Below, piece by piece: positions 22,401-32,610 of a stretch of 64,000 bases of DNA; position 1 is the first letter of the stretch, and each line of letters begins with the position of its first letter. Made by a program: the position numbers and the translations under genes. The notes under the pieces are model-generated. The model made no database searches, was not told the origin of the DNA, and was given only the letters and a program-made list of their open reading frames with translations. The stretch comes from Whalleya microplaca. Lineage: Eukaryota > Ascomycota > Sordariomycetes > Xylariales > Xylariaceae. Location of the stretch: positions 62,001-126,000 of the forward strand of contig MU385719.1 of assembly GCA_022497155.1 (NCBI GenBank), read 5' to 3'.

Positions 22401-23637
22401 TATCAGTTAGGACCTTGAGCTGGCGGAAGACACTTGTGTGCTGTTCCATTTTGGGTCGCTTGCGATCGCTCTTGGCTTCACCTGCCTTCTCGGAGGCCGA
22501 TAGAGAAAACAACGTCTTTGATTCTTCATTCCAAGCTGCTTTTAATTGATCGACTCGGGTTGTCGATTCCTCCTCGAGTTCAGGGGTACGGTTGTCAATC
22601 GCAGCTAGGTCAATGAAGAACTCGGCAGGGTTGACAAAAGGGGGTAATTCAAACCCCTTATCCGAGAACCATGGTACACATTTCTCGATCGATCCGGAGT
22701 AAACAGGCCCTCCTCTAGACAGGATTATTAGGTTGTCGAATAGGTCCCAGATCTCGGATCGCGGTTGGTGGATGGTCGTAATGATCGTGCGCCCCTTTTT
22801 GGCCAGAGCCTTCAGAGTCCTGACTAGCTGATAGGCACTGGTCGCATCCAAGCCGGTAGTTGGCTCGTCCAGGAAGAGGATAGATGGGTTCGCTAAGAGC
22901 TGAACGCCAATGCTTGTTCTTCGCTTTTCTCCACCACTGCATCCTCGATGTTGACTATTCCCAATTTTCGTATTGGCACAGTCTTTTAACCCGAGTTCAA
23001 GGATGACTTCTTCGACAATGCGCATGCGTTCCTCTTCGGTGGTATGCGAAGGTAGTCTTAAATTCGCCGAGTATCTCAAGGTCTCTCGTACTGTAAGTGT
23101 GGGAAGCAAAATGTCTTGTTGCATTACATATGCATGCCGAACAGAGTGTACACCCTCCAACCCGTTGAAAGTCGTGGTGCCGGCCTGGGAAAGCCTCGAG
23201 CTGAACATGCGCTCTGCGATCGTGTTCAGTAAAGTCGTCTTCCCAGAGCCGCTACCGCCGAGGATTGCCGTCAGGGTGCCAGACGGCATAGATGCATTGA
23301 CGGAACGGAGGAGAGTCTTAGTTGTCGGTCCGTCAGGCCCCTTCCCGAGCTTTTCATAGAAAAGATCCGAGTAAGTTTCAGGTGCCCAAATCGAAGGCGA
23401 AGTATCGACCGTCACTGAAAGATTTCGAATCTGGACATCGACAGCTTCGACTTTACCCAACGATAGATGGCCGGCCGCTGATACGGAGAGCCGCCTCCCC
23501 AGCTCAGGACGCGCTATATCCATTGATGTGGAAACGGAGCTCGCAGGCTCGATTTTGTCGACGTCGATGACCACAGGTCTCTCGCCATTTTGTTCGTCGC
23601 GATGTGACGCGGGGTGGTCTGAGTTCGGTACTGTCAT
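19433..23637 (-). CDS. Full-size ABCG transporter (NBD-TMD)x2
   Basis: Exons 23637-21823 and 21772-19433 are joined by a 50-nt intron (GTACGT...GTAG), giving 1384 aa. The join restores the conserved stretch WLKYCTYTYYAFGALSGNEF followed by FYDCP. It shows that the two open frames are one gene. Each half has a nucleotide-binding domain before its membrane domain. NBD1 has Walker A GGSGSGKTT near 127, signature CSGGEKRR near 233 and Walker B ILFLDEPTTGLD. NBD2 has Walker A GPSGSGKTS near 757, signature ISGGEKRR and Walker B VLLLDEPTSGLD. The first half lacks the long PDR N-terminal extension, so this is a WHITE-like tandem ABCG rather than a classic Pdr5 type. Plasma-membrane export of lipophilic compounds is the likely role; the substrate is unknown. 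The 3' kilobase is strongly GC-rich. Confidence 0.92.
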
Positions 23638-23685
23638 ATCGGCAGCGGCTATGTCGCATTCGGCATCACCACCAGCAGCAAAACG

Positions 23686-23697
23686 ATATATATATAT
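23686..23697 (-). promoter_or_regulatory. Candidate TATA element of the ABCG gene
   Basis: A 12-bp alternating AT run begins 49 bp upstream of the ABCG ATG, in an otherwise GC-balanced promoter. The position is plausible for a TATA-like or nucleosome-excluding element, but no transcript start can be seen. Confidence 0.3.
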
Positions 23698-25052
23698 GCC
23701 GGTCCTATTGGCGCGACGAAAGCTCGAACAGATGACCCGGTGGCGCTATGGCATTCCCTGGTGTTGATCAGCCCTTACATCTGCGTGGCGCTTGCCAATC
23801 GCCTATGCCGCAGATGTTTGCTGGGAGCTGAGAGCTTATATTGACGCATCGCAAAGAATTAAGAAACCAACTTTAAACGAAAACCCCAGGTCTAAAATCC
23901 TTGAAGAGAAACGCATACCGGTACGATGCAACGTCAAGCTGACCAGGATCTACCTATGTCAACCGCCAACCCACCTGGACTAGACCCTGGCTGAGATCTT
24001 TAATTGGAAGGGTATGGGCTAGGCGCATTCATAAGAGGATATGATGTGCTCCGCAGCTGTAGATATCAGACTCCCACCGAGGCAGGCTAGGTCCCCACAC
24101 GGGCGTCCTGGAACATGGCAATATATCACCCCATACCTAGGCACTTGCAATGTAAGACAATGTAAGGTATGAGAGCGCTGCAGTTGACGCATAGCTACTA
24201 GCAATCACGCCATCAAGAGAAAAGGCTCACCAAAAGACCATTGGCTATGCCGCGTGTATACGTACAAGACTTCGTACTATCACGGCAGAAGAGCCTATTA
24301 CCGTTGGAACAGCCCTAAGCGATGGTGGGTCGGCTGGGAGTTGACGGTAAGACGATTAGGTTGGATTAGGTTGGTTTCGAGAAGCTCATAGCATCGGCTG
24401 TGTAAGTGGGCCGGTCCAATAAATACCACCTACCTAGCCGTCCTGACCGTAACTCAACTCACATCGCTTAGACTTATTAATAATATTATCTAAGCGAGCC
24501 AACTTACTACTATACCCAGTAGTCGACGTTGGTCCGTGATACATGATAGTATCGAGAACGAAGATCAGCCCAAGGCAATTCGCAACCGTTACTGCATATA
24601 ACGTAGAGCTAAGGGCTCGGAAAGGCCTCGCTCCGGCGCCTCGCTTGCGCAACCCGGGGATGACTGCTCTTTGGAGAATCCAAGTCGCGGTCTGATTGAG
24701 CTGAAAAGGCTCTTCGTATTGGGGGCTCAGAATCATCATCATGTGAAGATGTGCAAGATGCATGCCCTGGGTCTGTCTGCAGCAAGACATACATGTACAT
24801 ACATACCTGTCAAGCCTGTTCTCAGCCTACTACGCAAGATTGCGCAAGTCTACCATGTCGTAGGATCTTATCTGATCAAGCTGCGAATGAGGTAACTGAT
24901 CGTGATCGCACAGCATTCTCTCAAAGCGGAAGGAGAAGAGTCTAGGTAGTGGATAAAATCAAGAGTAACGGTCGCACAGATAATCTATATATATATGAAC
25001 CTCCTCAGCTGCAACTGCGACGTGGGCTCGGAGGTTATCAGCACTGACAGCA

Positions 25053-25105
25053 GTGCCACAGCATTTGTGCCACGACATTGTGCCACGACATTGTGCCATA
25101 ACATT
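25053..25105. repeat. Short tandem array, 13-bp unit GTGCCACGACATT
   Basis: Four adjacent units: one 14-bp variant, two identical 13-bp copies and one with two changes (GTGCCATAACATT). It is non-coding, with no inverted ends. Confidence 0.8.
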
Positions 25106-25997
25106 TCTCGGTGAAATACATGATATACATAATTTGATCACCGTAATCTGTAATCAGTAGTATCGATCGGCGATGATCTCTAGAAAAAGTGTCGAGGCCA
25201 TCCACGACGACCACGTGGGATCTTCTTCCAGGAGTCAAAAAAAACGCCGCAAACCGACAATAGGAGTGAGATCGCTAACGAACCGAGACGGAACAACAAC
25301 ATAACTTGCAAGCATGAAACTTCTTCATGATGAACCGATGCTTGTAGGTTGGTCAATCCTTGATGCTGGAATTTCCAGGTCCTGCGTGCGCCTTGGCGAT
25401 AGGGCGAGTCGGTTAGCTAACCGAGCACCGAGCTGCGGAGACGCTGGTGTCTCGCTTCGTAGCGCGGTGGGGAATAGGAATCACTGGAAGTCTGGAAACT
25501 TGTGGGAAGAGGACTATGTACATGTACAGCGGGCATGCCGCATGGACAGGGAGTGCAAGCGGGCTGGCGGGGTACCTATAGCACATCTGTACTATTACGG
25601 TATCCTCCTCGCGACGCTCCCTCCTATAAGAGTTAGCCCGGAGTCTATTGTCTTCGAAAGTTTCATTGCGATCAAGATAGAAATATTGACAATGTTTCAC
25701 ACCCTGGGAGTAGGCTATCGATTGTGCCAGTATGTATGTAGGGTGTCAATGAACTGTTACATAAGACATGTTTTACCCGAGAAAGCTGGTTTGACAACAG
25801 GTTGTGTGAATGTGTAGGTATTCCGTATGTCCGAAGCACATACCTTTCGCAGACCTACGTCCGCTGAGTCGAGATATATCACTTTTATACAACTTTTTAC
25901 TGCAACCTCGATGTGATATGCTACTGTGCCTAACTGATAATTGGAAGTGTAACAATGCATAGTACAGCTATTCCACAGGTGCCCAATAGCACTCTAC

Positions 25998-26033
25998 TGA
26001 TGAGATATAGTCGTATGATGAGATATAGTCGTA
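25998..26033. repeat. 18-bp tandem duplication
   Basis: Two perfect copies of TGATGAGATATAGTCGTA lie head to tail in non-coding AT-rich DNA. Confidence 0.85.
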
Positions 26034-26685
26034 ACACAACCAGCACAACCAGAGTAACTACAACAAAGTAGTCATAAAAAAATAAGGGCTTGCTATTAAA
26101 CAAAACCTTGAATTCTCTGTTCAATTATCTCATGGACCACTTATCTCTGTCGTTTCTGTCGAGACTATGAAAGGCTGCAAGGAAAGACTGAAGGCCAAGC
26201 CTACCTGTACACGACACCTCCAATAGAACTATATATACCATTATACACATATGACATGTCAGAAACCCTTCACACAGCAGTAGCAGCGGCAGGTTACAAT
26301 CCCACGCGCCCATTACATACCTAAAAAATGCGGGCGCGAAGCTCGGGAAGCACGTCAGCCCCGGCTACGATCACGATGCGGGCTCAGAATGTAATACCTA
26401 ATAATAATAAAAATCGGTCGTGTTCATTATTAAAGAGGCAAGCAAACCACTGTCTACTATAAAAACAACCTTGCCCTTGCAGCCTTGATATAATGATAAT
26501 GCAATTCCTCTAAACTCCAGCGCAAGGCCATGCAAATCATCCATGGATCATGATCATCCCGAGCACCCGCTATCATTGGCCGACCAGCCGCAGTAGCACA
26601 CAGCTGGAGGCACATCATCTCATCTGCAACCCGAAGCTTGTCATAACCCCTCCTCATAGGCAACGCAGGCAATCGTGCAGTAACT

Positions 26686-26706
26686 ATCATCATCATCATC
26701 ATCATC
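26686..26706. repeat. (ATC)7 microsatellite
   Basis: Seven perfect ATC units lie 27 bp downstream of the allantoinase stop codon, probably within its 3' untranslated region. Confidence 0.85.
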
Positions 26707-26732
26707 GTCAATCTCAGAGCCTCACATCTAAG

Positions 26733-28396
26733 CTAAACCGTCCTCTTCTCGACAATAGCCTCGCCGACCGGCGCCCCGCCCACGAACCCGCCGTCCGCGC
26801 CGCCGTACTCGAAGACCTTGCGCCCGCGGACCCAGGTCTCGCGCACGCGGCCCGTGAAGCGGTGGCCCTCCCACGGCGAGCAGCGGTTCTTCCAGTGCAT
26901 GCCGGCCGCGCGCAGCACCCACTCCTCCGCCTCGTCGAACACGCACACGTCGGCGTCCATGCCGACCTTCAGCGCGCCCTTGCGGTGCGACAGCCCCACC
27001 TGCTTCGCCGTCGCCGCGCAGCACAGGCGCACCATGTCCACGATGCTCGGCGCTGTTGCTGTGGCGTCGGCGGCTGCACGCTTCTTGGCCGCCGTGTGCA
27101 GGATCGGTAGGCCGAGGCCGACGGACGAGATGCCGCCCCAGGCCGCGAAGAAGTCGCCCACGGCTTGTTTCGGTGCTTCCGCGTCGCCACCCTCGAGATC
27201 GGCCGTCATGTCGACACCGGAGTCGGAGTGGTGCATGAATGGCGCGGGGTCGACGGTCTGGAGGTGCGGCGGGAGGAGCTTGAGCTCGGGCGTGCATGGT
27301 GAGTGATCGGAGACGACAGTTTTAATACACGAATCGGGCGCCATCAGCTCCTCCCACAGGCCATCTTGGTTAAGCTGCTCTCGGATAGGTGGACAGCACT
27401 TGTATCTGCAATCGCCGTCCTCGACGCCCTCCGATGCCAACCCCAGGTAGTGGAAACATGTTTCAGCGGTAATGTCGACGCCGGATTTCCGCGCCGCCTT
27501 CAGGATCGGGATCGCTTGGGTGGCGGATAGGTGCACGATGTGCAACTGCAGATTCGGCGCCAGGTGTGCAAGTGAAACGATCTGGTCCACGGCGTATGTT
27601 TCAAATGACGGCGGGCGCGACTCGAGGAAGGTTTTATACGCGTTTAGGGAACCGTGCGGTGCCAGGGGCGCTTCGGAGGCTTGGACTGCGTCGCCAACGG
27701 AGTCTGTAATGGGCGGAATCATCTCCGCGTGGAACATGAGGGTCGTTGGCGTGCCGTTCAGTGTTGTCATCGCTAGTGCAATGTCGGTGGAAGAGACCGC
27801 GGGAAACTCGTCAACCTATATCCTTGTCAGCAACTCGCACTCACACGGTCATGACCTCTCCCAGTCATACGTACACCTGACTCGATGAGGAAGCCTTTGA
27901 AGCCGCGGACGCCAGCATCTACCAAGGGGAGCAGCTCATCGGCGTTCCCGGGGATGATACCGCCGTAGAATCCAACGTCGACCCAGCACTGGCCTTGGCT
28001 TGCCGCTATCTTCTCCTTGAAGCCCGCTAGCGTTGTCGTGGGCGGGATGGCATTGAGCGGCATGTCAATGACGGTGGTCACACCACCCGAGGCCGCGGCC
28101 CGCGTGCCAGTGCGGAAACCTTCCCATTCTGTCCGGCCAGGCTCGTTGAGATGGACATGTGCATCCACCAACCCCGGGATCAAGAGTTTAGAGCCGTAGT
28201 TGACATAGGTTGTCGAGGCAGGAAATGATGTCCTGGGAAGGACGGCGGGGACAATAGCGACTATCTTACCGGTGACAGGTGAGATGGATATTGTGGCCGG
28301 AGTAAGCAAGAGGCTGTCATCCGGCAGAGTGAGGACCGCCCTCGTAGAGACGAGAACGGTCAAGGGTCCCGGGTTGATTGTGGCCGGAGCGGTCAT
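26733..28396 (-). CDS. DAL1: Allantoinase
   Basis: Exons 28396-27875 and 27815-26733 give 534 aa. The intron has GTACGT, GCTGAC and ATAG and falls inside the LIESG|VDEF junction. The start is the first ATG; two codons upstream there is only TTG. The enzyme hydrolyses allantoin to allantoate in purine degradation, as a cyclic amidohydrolase with two metals. Metal ligands are visible: HVHLNEPGR (His about 80 and 82), the carboxylated lysine in [10 protein letters not shown] (about 167), FHAEM (His about 203), HIVHLS and the VVSDHSPC aspartate. The C terminus is GC-rich and contains a long Ala-rich insertion before the [16 protein letters not shown] hallmark. GATAAG motifs upstream fit control by an AreA/Gln3-type GATA factor. 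A Dal5-type permease gene lies about 14.5 kb away on the same strand. Confidence 0.95.
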
Positions 28397-28524
28397 TGTC
28401 AAAGAGTGGGAACTCCGGTTCGCAAAGAGAAGAAGCAGGCCGACGTCCTAGTTCACTACTGTATGTGGGCTTACCGACAAACGCAACAACAACAACAACG
28501 GCAACGATAACAATGGCAAGCTAG

Positions 28525-28571
28525 CTTATCGCGGAGTGCGTGGATTGGATGGTGGGGTGGTGAAAGATAAG
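28525..28571. promoter_or_regulatory. Pair of GATA-factor motifs upstream of allantoinase
   Basis: CTTATC at 28525-28530 and GATAAG at 28566-28571 lie about 130-175 bp upstream of the allantoinase ATG. HGATAR pairs are the known binding pattern of fungal nitrogen GATA regulators. Binding is inferred. Confidence 0.45.
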
Positions 28572-29185
28572 ACTCTAGAAAGAGGTGTGTGAGACAAAGA
28601 GTAGGTATGCGGCAGGTAGCCAAGAGAACAGACAACGCAGTTGGCAGTGAGTGGAATGGAGGCGAGACCTCAAGAATTCGATACCTACTAGTGATGGTGG
28701 ATTTTAGGAGGAAGTACGGAAATAGGAAGAGAAATCAGAAACGAAGAGAGAAAGGAGGGAGAGAGAAAAAGGACGGTGACAAGCATGGAGACACAAAGAT
28801 GATCGAGTAAGCCAGCAAGCAATCTAGGCTAACCTAGACGACTATTCACAACTCGGCCAGCAGAGCCAGCGATTCCCGACACCCGATACCGCAGCACCCA
28901 CTTTCGTCTCTACACGACTCTTCACGGTCGTGCGAGGTGAGCAGCCCCAGTGGCGGTGGAGTGCATCATCAAAGCTGTGGAGAGGAAAGGACAGCGGCAG
29001 AGCCGTATTCCAGTAGGTAGCGTTTACGCACGCAGCTTTCCAGCGTGACCTACGCAGTACATACCGACTTACCTTGGTGGACGCCTCCAATTTGCCAATT
29101 AGAAAACTGAAAACTGGAATTCGGCAAATGCGATTGGAAGCATGTATGCGTAGGTCGAGAATCAGACGGAAGAGAGGTTACCTGA

Positions 29186-29203
29186 GATAAGGAGATAGAT
29201 AAG
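29186..29203. promoter_or_regulatory. Closely spaced GATAAG pair
   Basis: Two GATAAG motifs 12 bp apart (29186-29191 and 29198-29203), with a GATAG between them, lie about 0.8 kb upstream of the allantoinase ATG. Tight pairs are favoured by AreA-type factors. The distance makes the link to this gene uncertain. Confidence 0.35.
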
Positions 29204-29751
29204 TAGGCAGATATGTAGGTAAGTGGGAGTGGGTGACAACATGAAAGTGGCAGGAATTGGCTCAAAGAAAGAAAAAAAAAGGGCGAGACCCTGAATTGGA
29301 ACGGTGGTTGTTATCGGCTGGTGCTGATTCGCTGGGATGAATCGGGAGGCTGTGACTTGCATCGTACATTCTGTACTAAAGTCTAGGGCATGCCTGCCAT
29401 GCTATGTACGTAGAACATGTGTAAGCTGCCAGCCTAGCCTAGCCTAACAGCCACCTGACCCCCATTGAAGCCCGTACCTCGCAGCTTTTCGCTGTAATCC
29501 GCACATACATATACATATATATACATACACCTGCAGGTATTATCACATGTAATGCTAGGTATTATCGGATCTCACCGACTTTCAGCATGACAATCCAAAT
29601 GCCTAATTTATTTAAGGATACCCTATTTTCTCTTTTCCGTCTGATATAAGGGATTTGGTGAATCATTTCTGTTTGCATCGTTTCTATGCATCCTCCTTCA
29701 TCTCTGACGACCATCTTACGTCGTCATAAGCCTCTAACCACAGCACTAACA

Positions 29752-29778
29752 GCTCGTGATGCTCGTGATGCTCGTGAT
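29752..29778. repeat. 9-bp unit GCTCGTGAT in three tandem copies
   Basis: Three perfect head-to-tail copies, followed by a partial fourth (GCTAGT). Confidence 0.8.
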
Positions 29779-30962
29779 GCTAGTCGCGAGTGACCCAACC
29801 TGATGGGCATTGTGGGTCGCCGGCAAAACCCTATCTGGCAGATCCGCATTCGTTTTATTATGGGCAGCCAATAATTCATTTGTCGATTCTATCGAGCAAT
29901 GTTTCGAGTAATCCTCGAGTAATCCTCGAATAATGTTTCCAGGCAGGCATTGTTCGCTATGCATCAATGGCTTCACGTTCTGACCGCATTAGGCAACCCC
30001 ACTGCTATCGGTCGATTCTCAAATAATTATCGAGTAATGAATTCAAATTCGCCTCCACGGCCATGCTGTCTCGATCATGGCCAGCTCCACTCCTGCTGTC
30101 GACTCCTTAGGTTCCAAACCTCTCAATTACCCGGTTTCCGGTCATGTGGCCATGTGCAGAGGATGGTGGCCTTTCCCGCTCCCATGCGCCGCCAGTGCTT
30201 GAATCCCTGGGGAATCGATTTGTCAGAATCAGATTTTGAATACGTGATGTGATGTCTGCACACCATGCTAGGAAAAAAATTCTACACGCGTAAGAATCGT
30301 TTGTACTTGTCAATCGACTTGAACAGGCTGTTGTGACGGCTCGGACTCCCAATCGAAATCTGTACGGATTCATGTCACTCAGCAGTGGCGCCATCCCATG
30401 GCTAGTCTCGTACATACTTTCGGTAAGTAACGGTATTTTGATCTAGCACGCATTGCGATGTGGGTAACACAGGCGGTGTTCCTATTGATGCAGAGTGGAT
30501 TTCTACCATGCAGTTAACTCATGGAGTAAAGTAACCTGACAAGAGTATGAATCTACCTATTATATTCGTTCAATTAATAAACTAAGCACCAATATGTGTT
30601 GGAATACTGTAATATATACAATTGACTACCTAGGCTAAGCCCACTGGAAGCAACCTTTATCTACCTAGCATTCAAGAGGTAGGCCGGTTGGGTCATATGG
30701 ATCATAATACTGCATTGCATCAACACACTAATACCACAAGTTTATGTCCCCAGACCACAAAATATTGTCATAATAGAGGTAGTAGTCATAGAACCTCTAT
30801 ACTAGGTAGCATAACAAGAAAAGTGTTCATACATAAATATATTCCAATGGTGATAATAGTTTCTTATCACAGCCCTCACAGGTAATATACTGGAGGGCGT
30901 TGCTGTTAGCATACGCTCTATAGGGCTGAGGGTGGTGCGGACCTACGTATGGCCGACCGCCT

Positions 30963-30970
<8 letters not shown>

Positions 30971-31005
<35 letters not shown>
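30971..31005. repeat. (AT)17 microsatellite
   Basis: About 35 bp of uninterrupted AT dinucleotide, non-coding. Likely length-polymorphic. Confidence 0.9.
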
Positions 31006-31008
<3 letters not shown>

Positions 31009-31244
31009 GGCTCTGCCACCTTCCGATAACTTCACCTTGCGCCACACTAATCAAGTAACTATACTCCTCATTGCTTTGTCCCATAGAAGGTTATATAGCA
31101 CGAGAAGGCAGCGAATCGCTAGTACGCCAGTCAATATAACATGCAAACAAGGGTTTCTGTATATTCGTGGTGACGTTTACCACAACTAGCAGTCTAATGA
31201 TATATTGAAGCAACTGAGATTGCTAAAGAAACAAAGAACCGCCG

Positions 31245-31335
31245 TCAGTCCCTGGAAGATTTGAACTCGAAATCGAGCCTCTGTAGGATAGTAATCCCGT
31301 TGCAAAGAAAAAATAACCCACTCAACCATGATTGA
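31245..31335 (-). other. tRNA-like relic with A and B box
   Basis: The minus strand reads TGGTTGAGTGGG (31329-31318), a good Pol III A box. Some 50 nt on it reads AGTTCAAATCT (31267-31257), close to the B-box consensus GGTTCRANYCC with the T-loop TTCAAAT intact. The T stem pairs only partly and the two acceptor halves do not pair. It is therefore not an intact tRNA. It could be a decayed Leu/Ser-type tRNA or the head of a tRNA-derived SINE. Confidence 0.35.
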
Positions 31336-31569
31336 TATAGCAATTTGTTAGCAATTTCTCTGTTCCAAGTACTCGCTCTTGTCCCTTTCCCCATTAGTTG
31401 AGCTTTCCTCCTGAACCCCAAAAACACCTGATGAAGTCTTTGTCGTTTTCATTTATCATTTTCTTTGTAAACAACCAAAGGCATATAACGGACCTCGGGG
31501 GCAACCCAAGTCCCATGCCAGTCTATGTTGTGCTTCTTCCGCGGGTCGAAATAACGAAGGGTATCTTTA

Positions 31570-32075
31570 TCACATCTTTGTCTCTGTACATGTTCGGTCA
31601 GCTCTTTCCTCCGTTGGAGAAAGCCTGGAAGGAGCACTTACCCGCCAGTGCCCGCCACATATACGCCGTATCCCGATATGAGCCCAGGTTTCGTGGCTGT
31701 GGCTCGGGGGCTGTGAGCTTCGTTTTGACTCTCTTCATGGCATTGTTCACTCTCTTAGGCAGTGACGTTCTGAGGCTTTCCGATGTGGAGCTGGCGCCGG
31801 AAATGGTGATTTCATCTATATCCGAGGGCAAGTCAGCAGGCAATGCCCTGAGAAGTTGGCAACGCTGGGCTATTGGGGTACAAACCGTCATCGACCTTTC
31901 CATCGATCTTCTTGATGGTATTTGAGGCTGGATGCTTCAGTGTAGTGGCATCTACTAAGGTCTTTTCGGATCCGGCTGAAGATGATCTTGGCCTTGGACT
32001 GGGAGATTGCTGGGAAAGAGCAACTTGCTCCGAGGTCGGAATAGCAGTCGCTGTGACGGGGGGCTTGTCGGACAT
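31570..32075 (-). CDS. Small protein of unknown function
   Basis: Predicted exons are 32075-31886, 31815-31642 and 31583-31570, giving 125 aa. Both introns have good fungal signals: GTTTGT with GCTGAC and ATAG (70 nt), then GTAAGT with GCTGAC and ACAG (58 nt). The N-terminal half is Ser/Pro-rich and disordered. The middle has a basic stretch (PKRVNNAMKRVKTKL), then a conserved-looking SYRDTAYMWRALAG just before the short C terminus. No signal peptide or membrane segment is seen and I do not recognise the family. It starts 535 bp from the divergent Zn2Cys6 gene, so the two may share a promoter. An open minus frame (31449-31637) runs through the last intron. If that intron is not removed, the C terminus would differ. 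Confidence 0.5.
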
Positions 32076-32610
32076 GTTGGCTGTTGGTTTGATCGTGGCA
32101 GAGGTAATGGGGGAGTCTAGACAGGCAAGTATATATCAAATTATTGTATTGGCTTGAGTTATACGGGAGGTCGTGAGTCTCTGACCTGGTAGGTTATCTG
32201 CTTACGAGTTTTCCGAGGGACTCCCTTTTCATATACTCAACTCACCCATATTTGTCTTCTCCTTTCCGTTTGTAAGCTCCAATGCCCTGCGGTGACACAA
32301 TTCTCAACTTACCAATAGCTCTCATTCGGCTTCGGCGAGAACAGTCACACTTATACCAGGATGGTGATACTTGGTAGGGATTGCAGCGAATCAGCTATCT
32401 TGTTATTGGTGGGGCCTTCCTGTTGGTTGTTAGTGGTCCGAAGCCGAAGCCGAAGCCGAAGCCGAAGCCACGCAATTTTGATGTCCTTTTCAGCTTTACA
32501 CCTTCCAGGCAAGCCGGCAAGCCTACATAAGAGTAACGGTTTGCGGAGATTGAAGCCGCATCGAAGTTACATGCAAACTACTCTCATAGGAAGCAGGGCT
32601 AGCTGCAATT
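32076..32610. promoter_or_regulatory. Bidirectional promoter region with CCGAAG repeat
   Basis: Divergent intergenic region between the small unknown gene and the Zn2Cys6 gene. It carries five perfect CCGAAG units at 32438-32467. No specific factor site can be assigned. Confidence 0.4.
32438..32467. repeat. (CCGAAG)5 hexanucleotide repeat
   Basis: Five perfect units in the divergent promoter region. Confidence 0.85.

Larger units (their letters stand above)
23638..26732. other. 3.1-kb spacer between the ABCG and allantoinase genes
   Basis: No gene that I can support. It contains the ABCG promoter with a TATATATATATA run (23686-23697, about 50 bp upstream of the ATG), a degenerate 13-bp repeat array (25053-25105), an 18-bp tandem duplication (25998-26033) and an ATC microsatellite (26686-26706). 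Open frames such as 24434-24790 and 25314-25817 lack motifs and have no plausible splice partners. Confidence 0.55.
28397..31569. other. 3.2-kb spacer upstream of allantoinase
   Basis: Promoter-proximal GATA motifs (28525-28571, 29186-29203) and a CAACAA-rich tract near 28485 lie next to the allantoinase start. Further out are a 9-bp triplication (29752-29778), a long AT dinucleotide run (30971-31005) and a tRNA-like relic (31245-31335). None of the open frames here shows a motif. Confidence 0.55.

Noticed and set aside
21709..23637. Stand-alone ABCG half-transporter, with a second one at 19433-21658
   Set aside because: The end of one frame and start of the other are joined in phase by a 50-nt intron that restores a conserved membrane-domain segment.
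25053..25105. CRISPR-like array
   Set aside because: Units are adjacent without spacers and the host is a fungus; it is a simple tandem repeat.
26728..27306. Long alternative frames on both strands over the allantoinase
   Set aside because: Arg/Ala-rich shadows caused by high third-position GC in the real gene.
31449..31637. A 17-nt intron joining ALAG to the frame FLQRRKELTEHVQ...WVAPEVRY
   Set aside because: 17 nt is far below fungal intron size; a normal 58-nt intron with good signals exists at the same donor. Kept only as an alternative C terminus.
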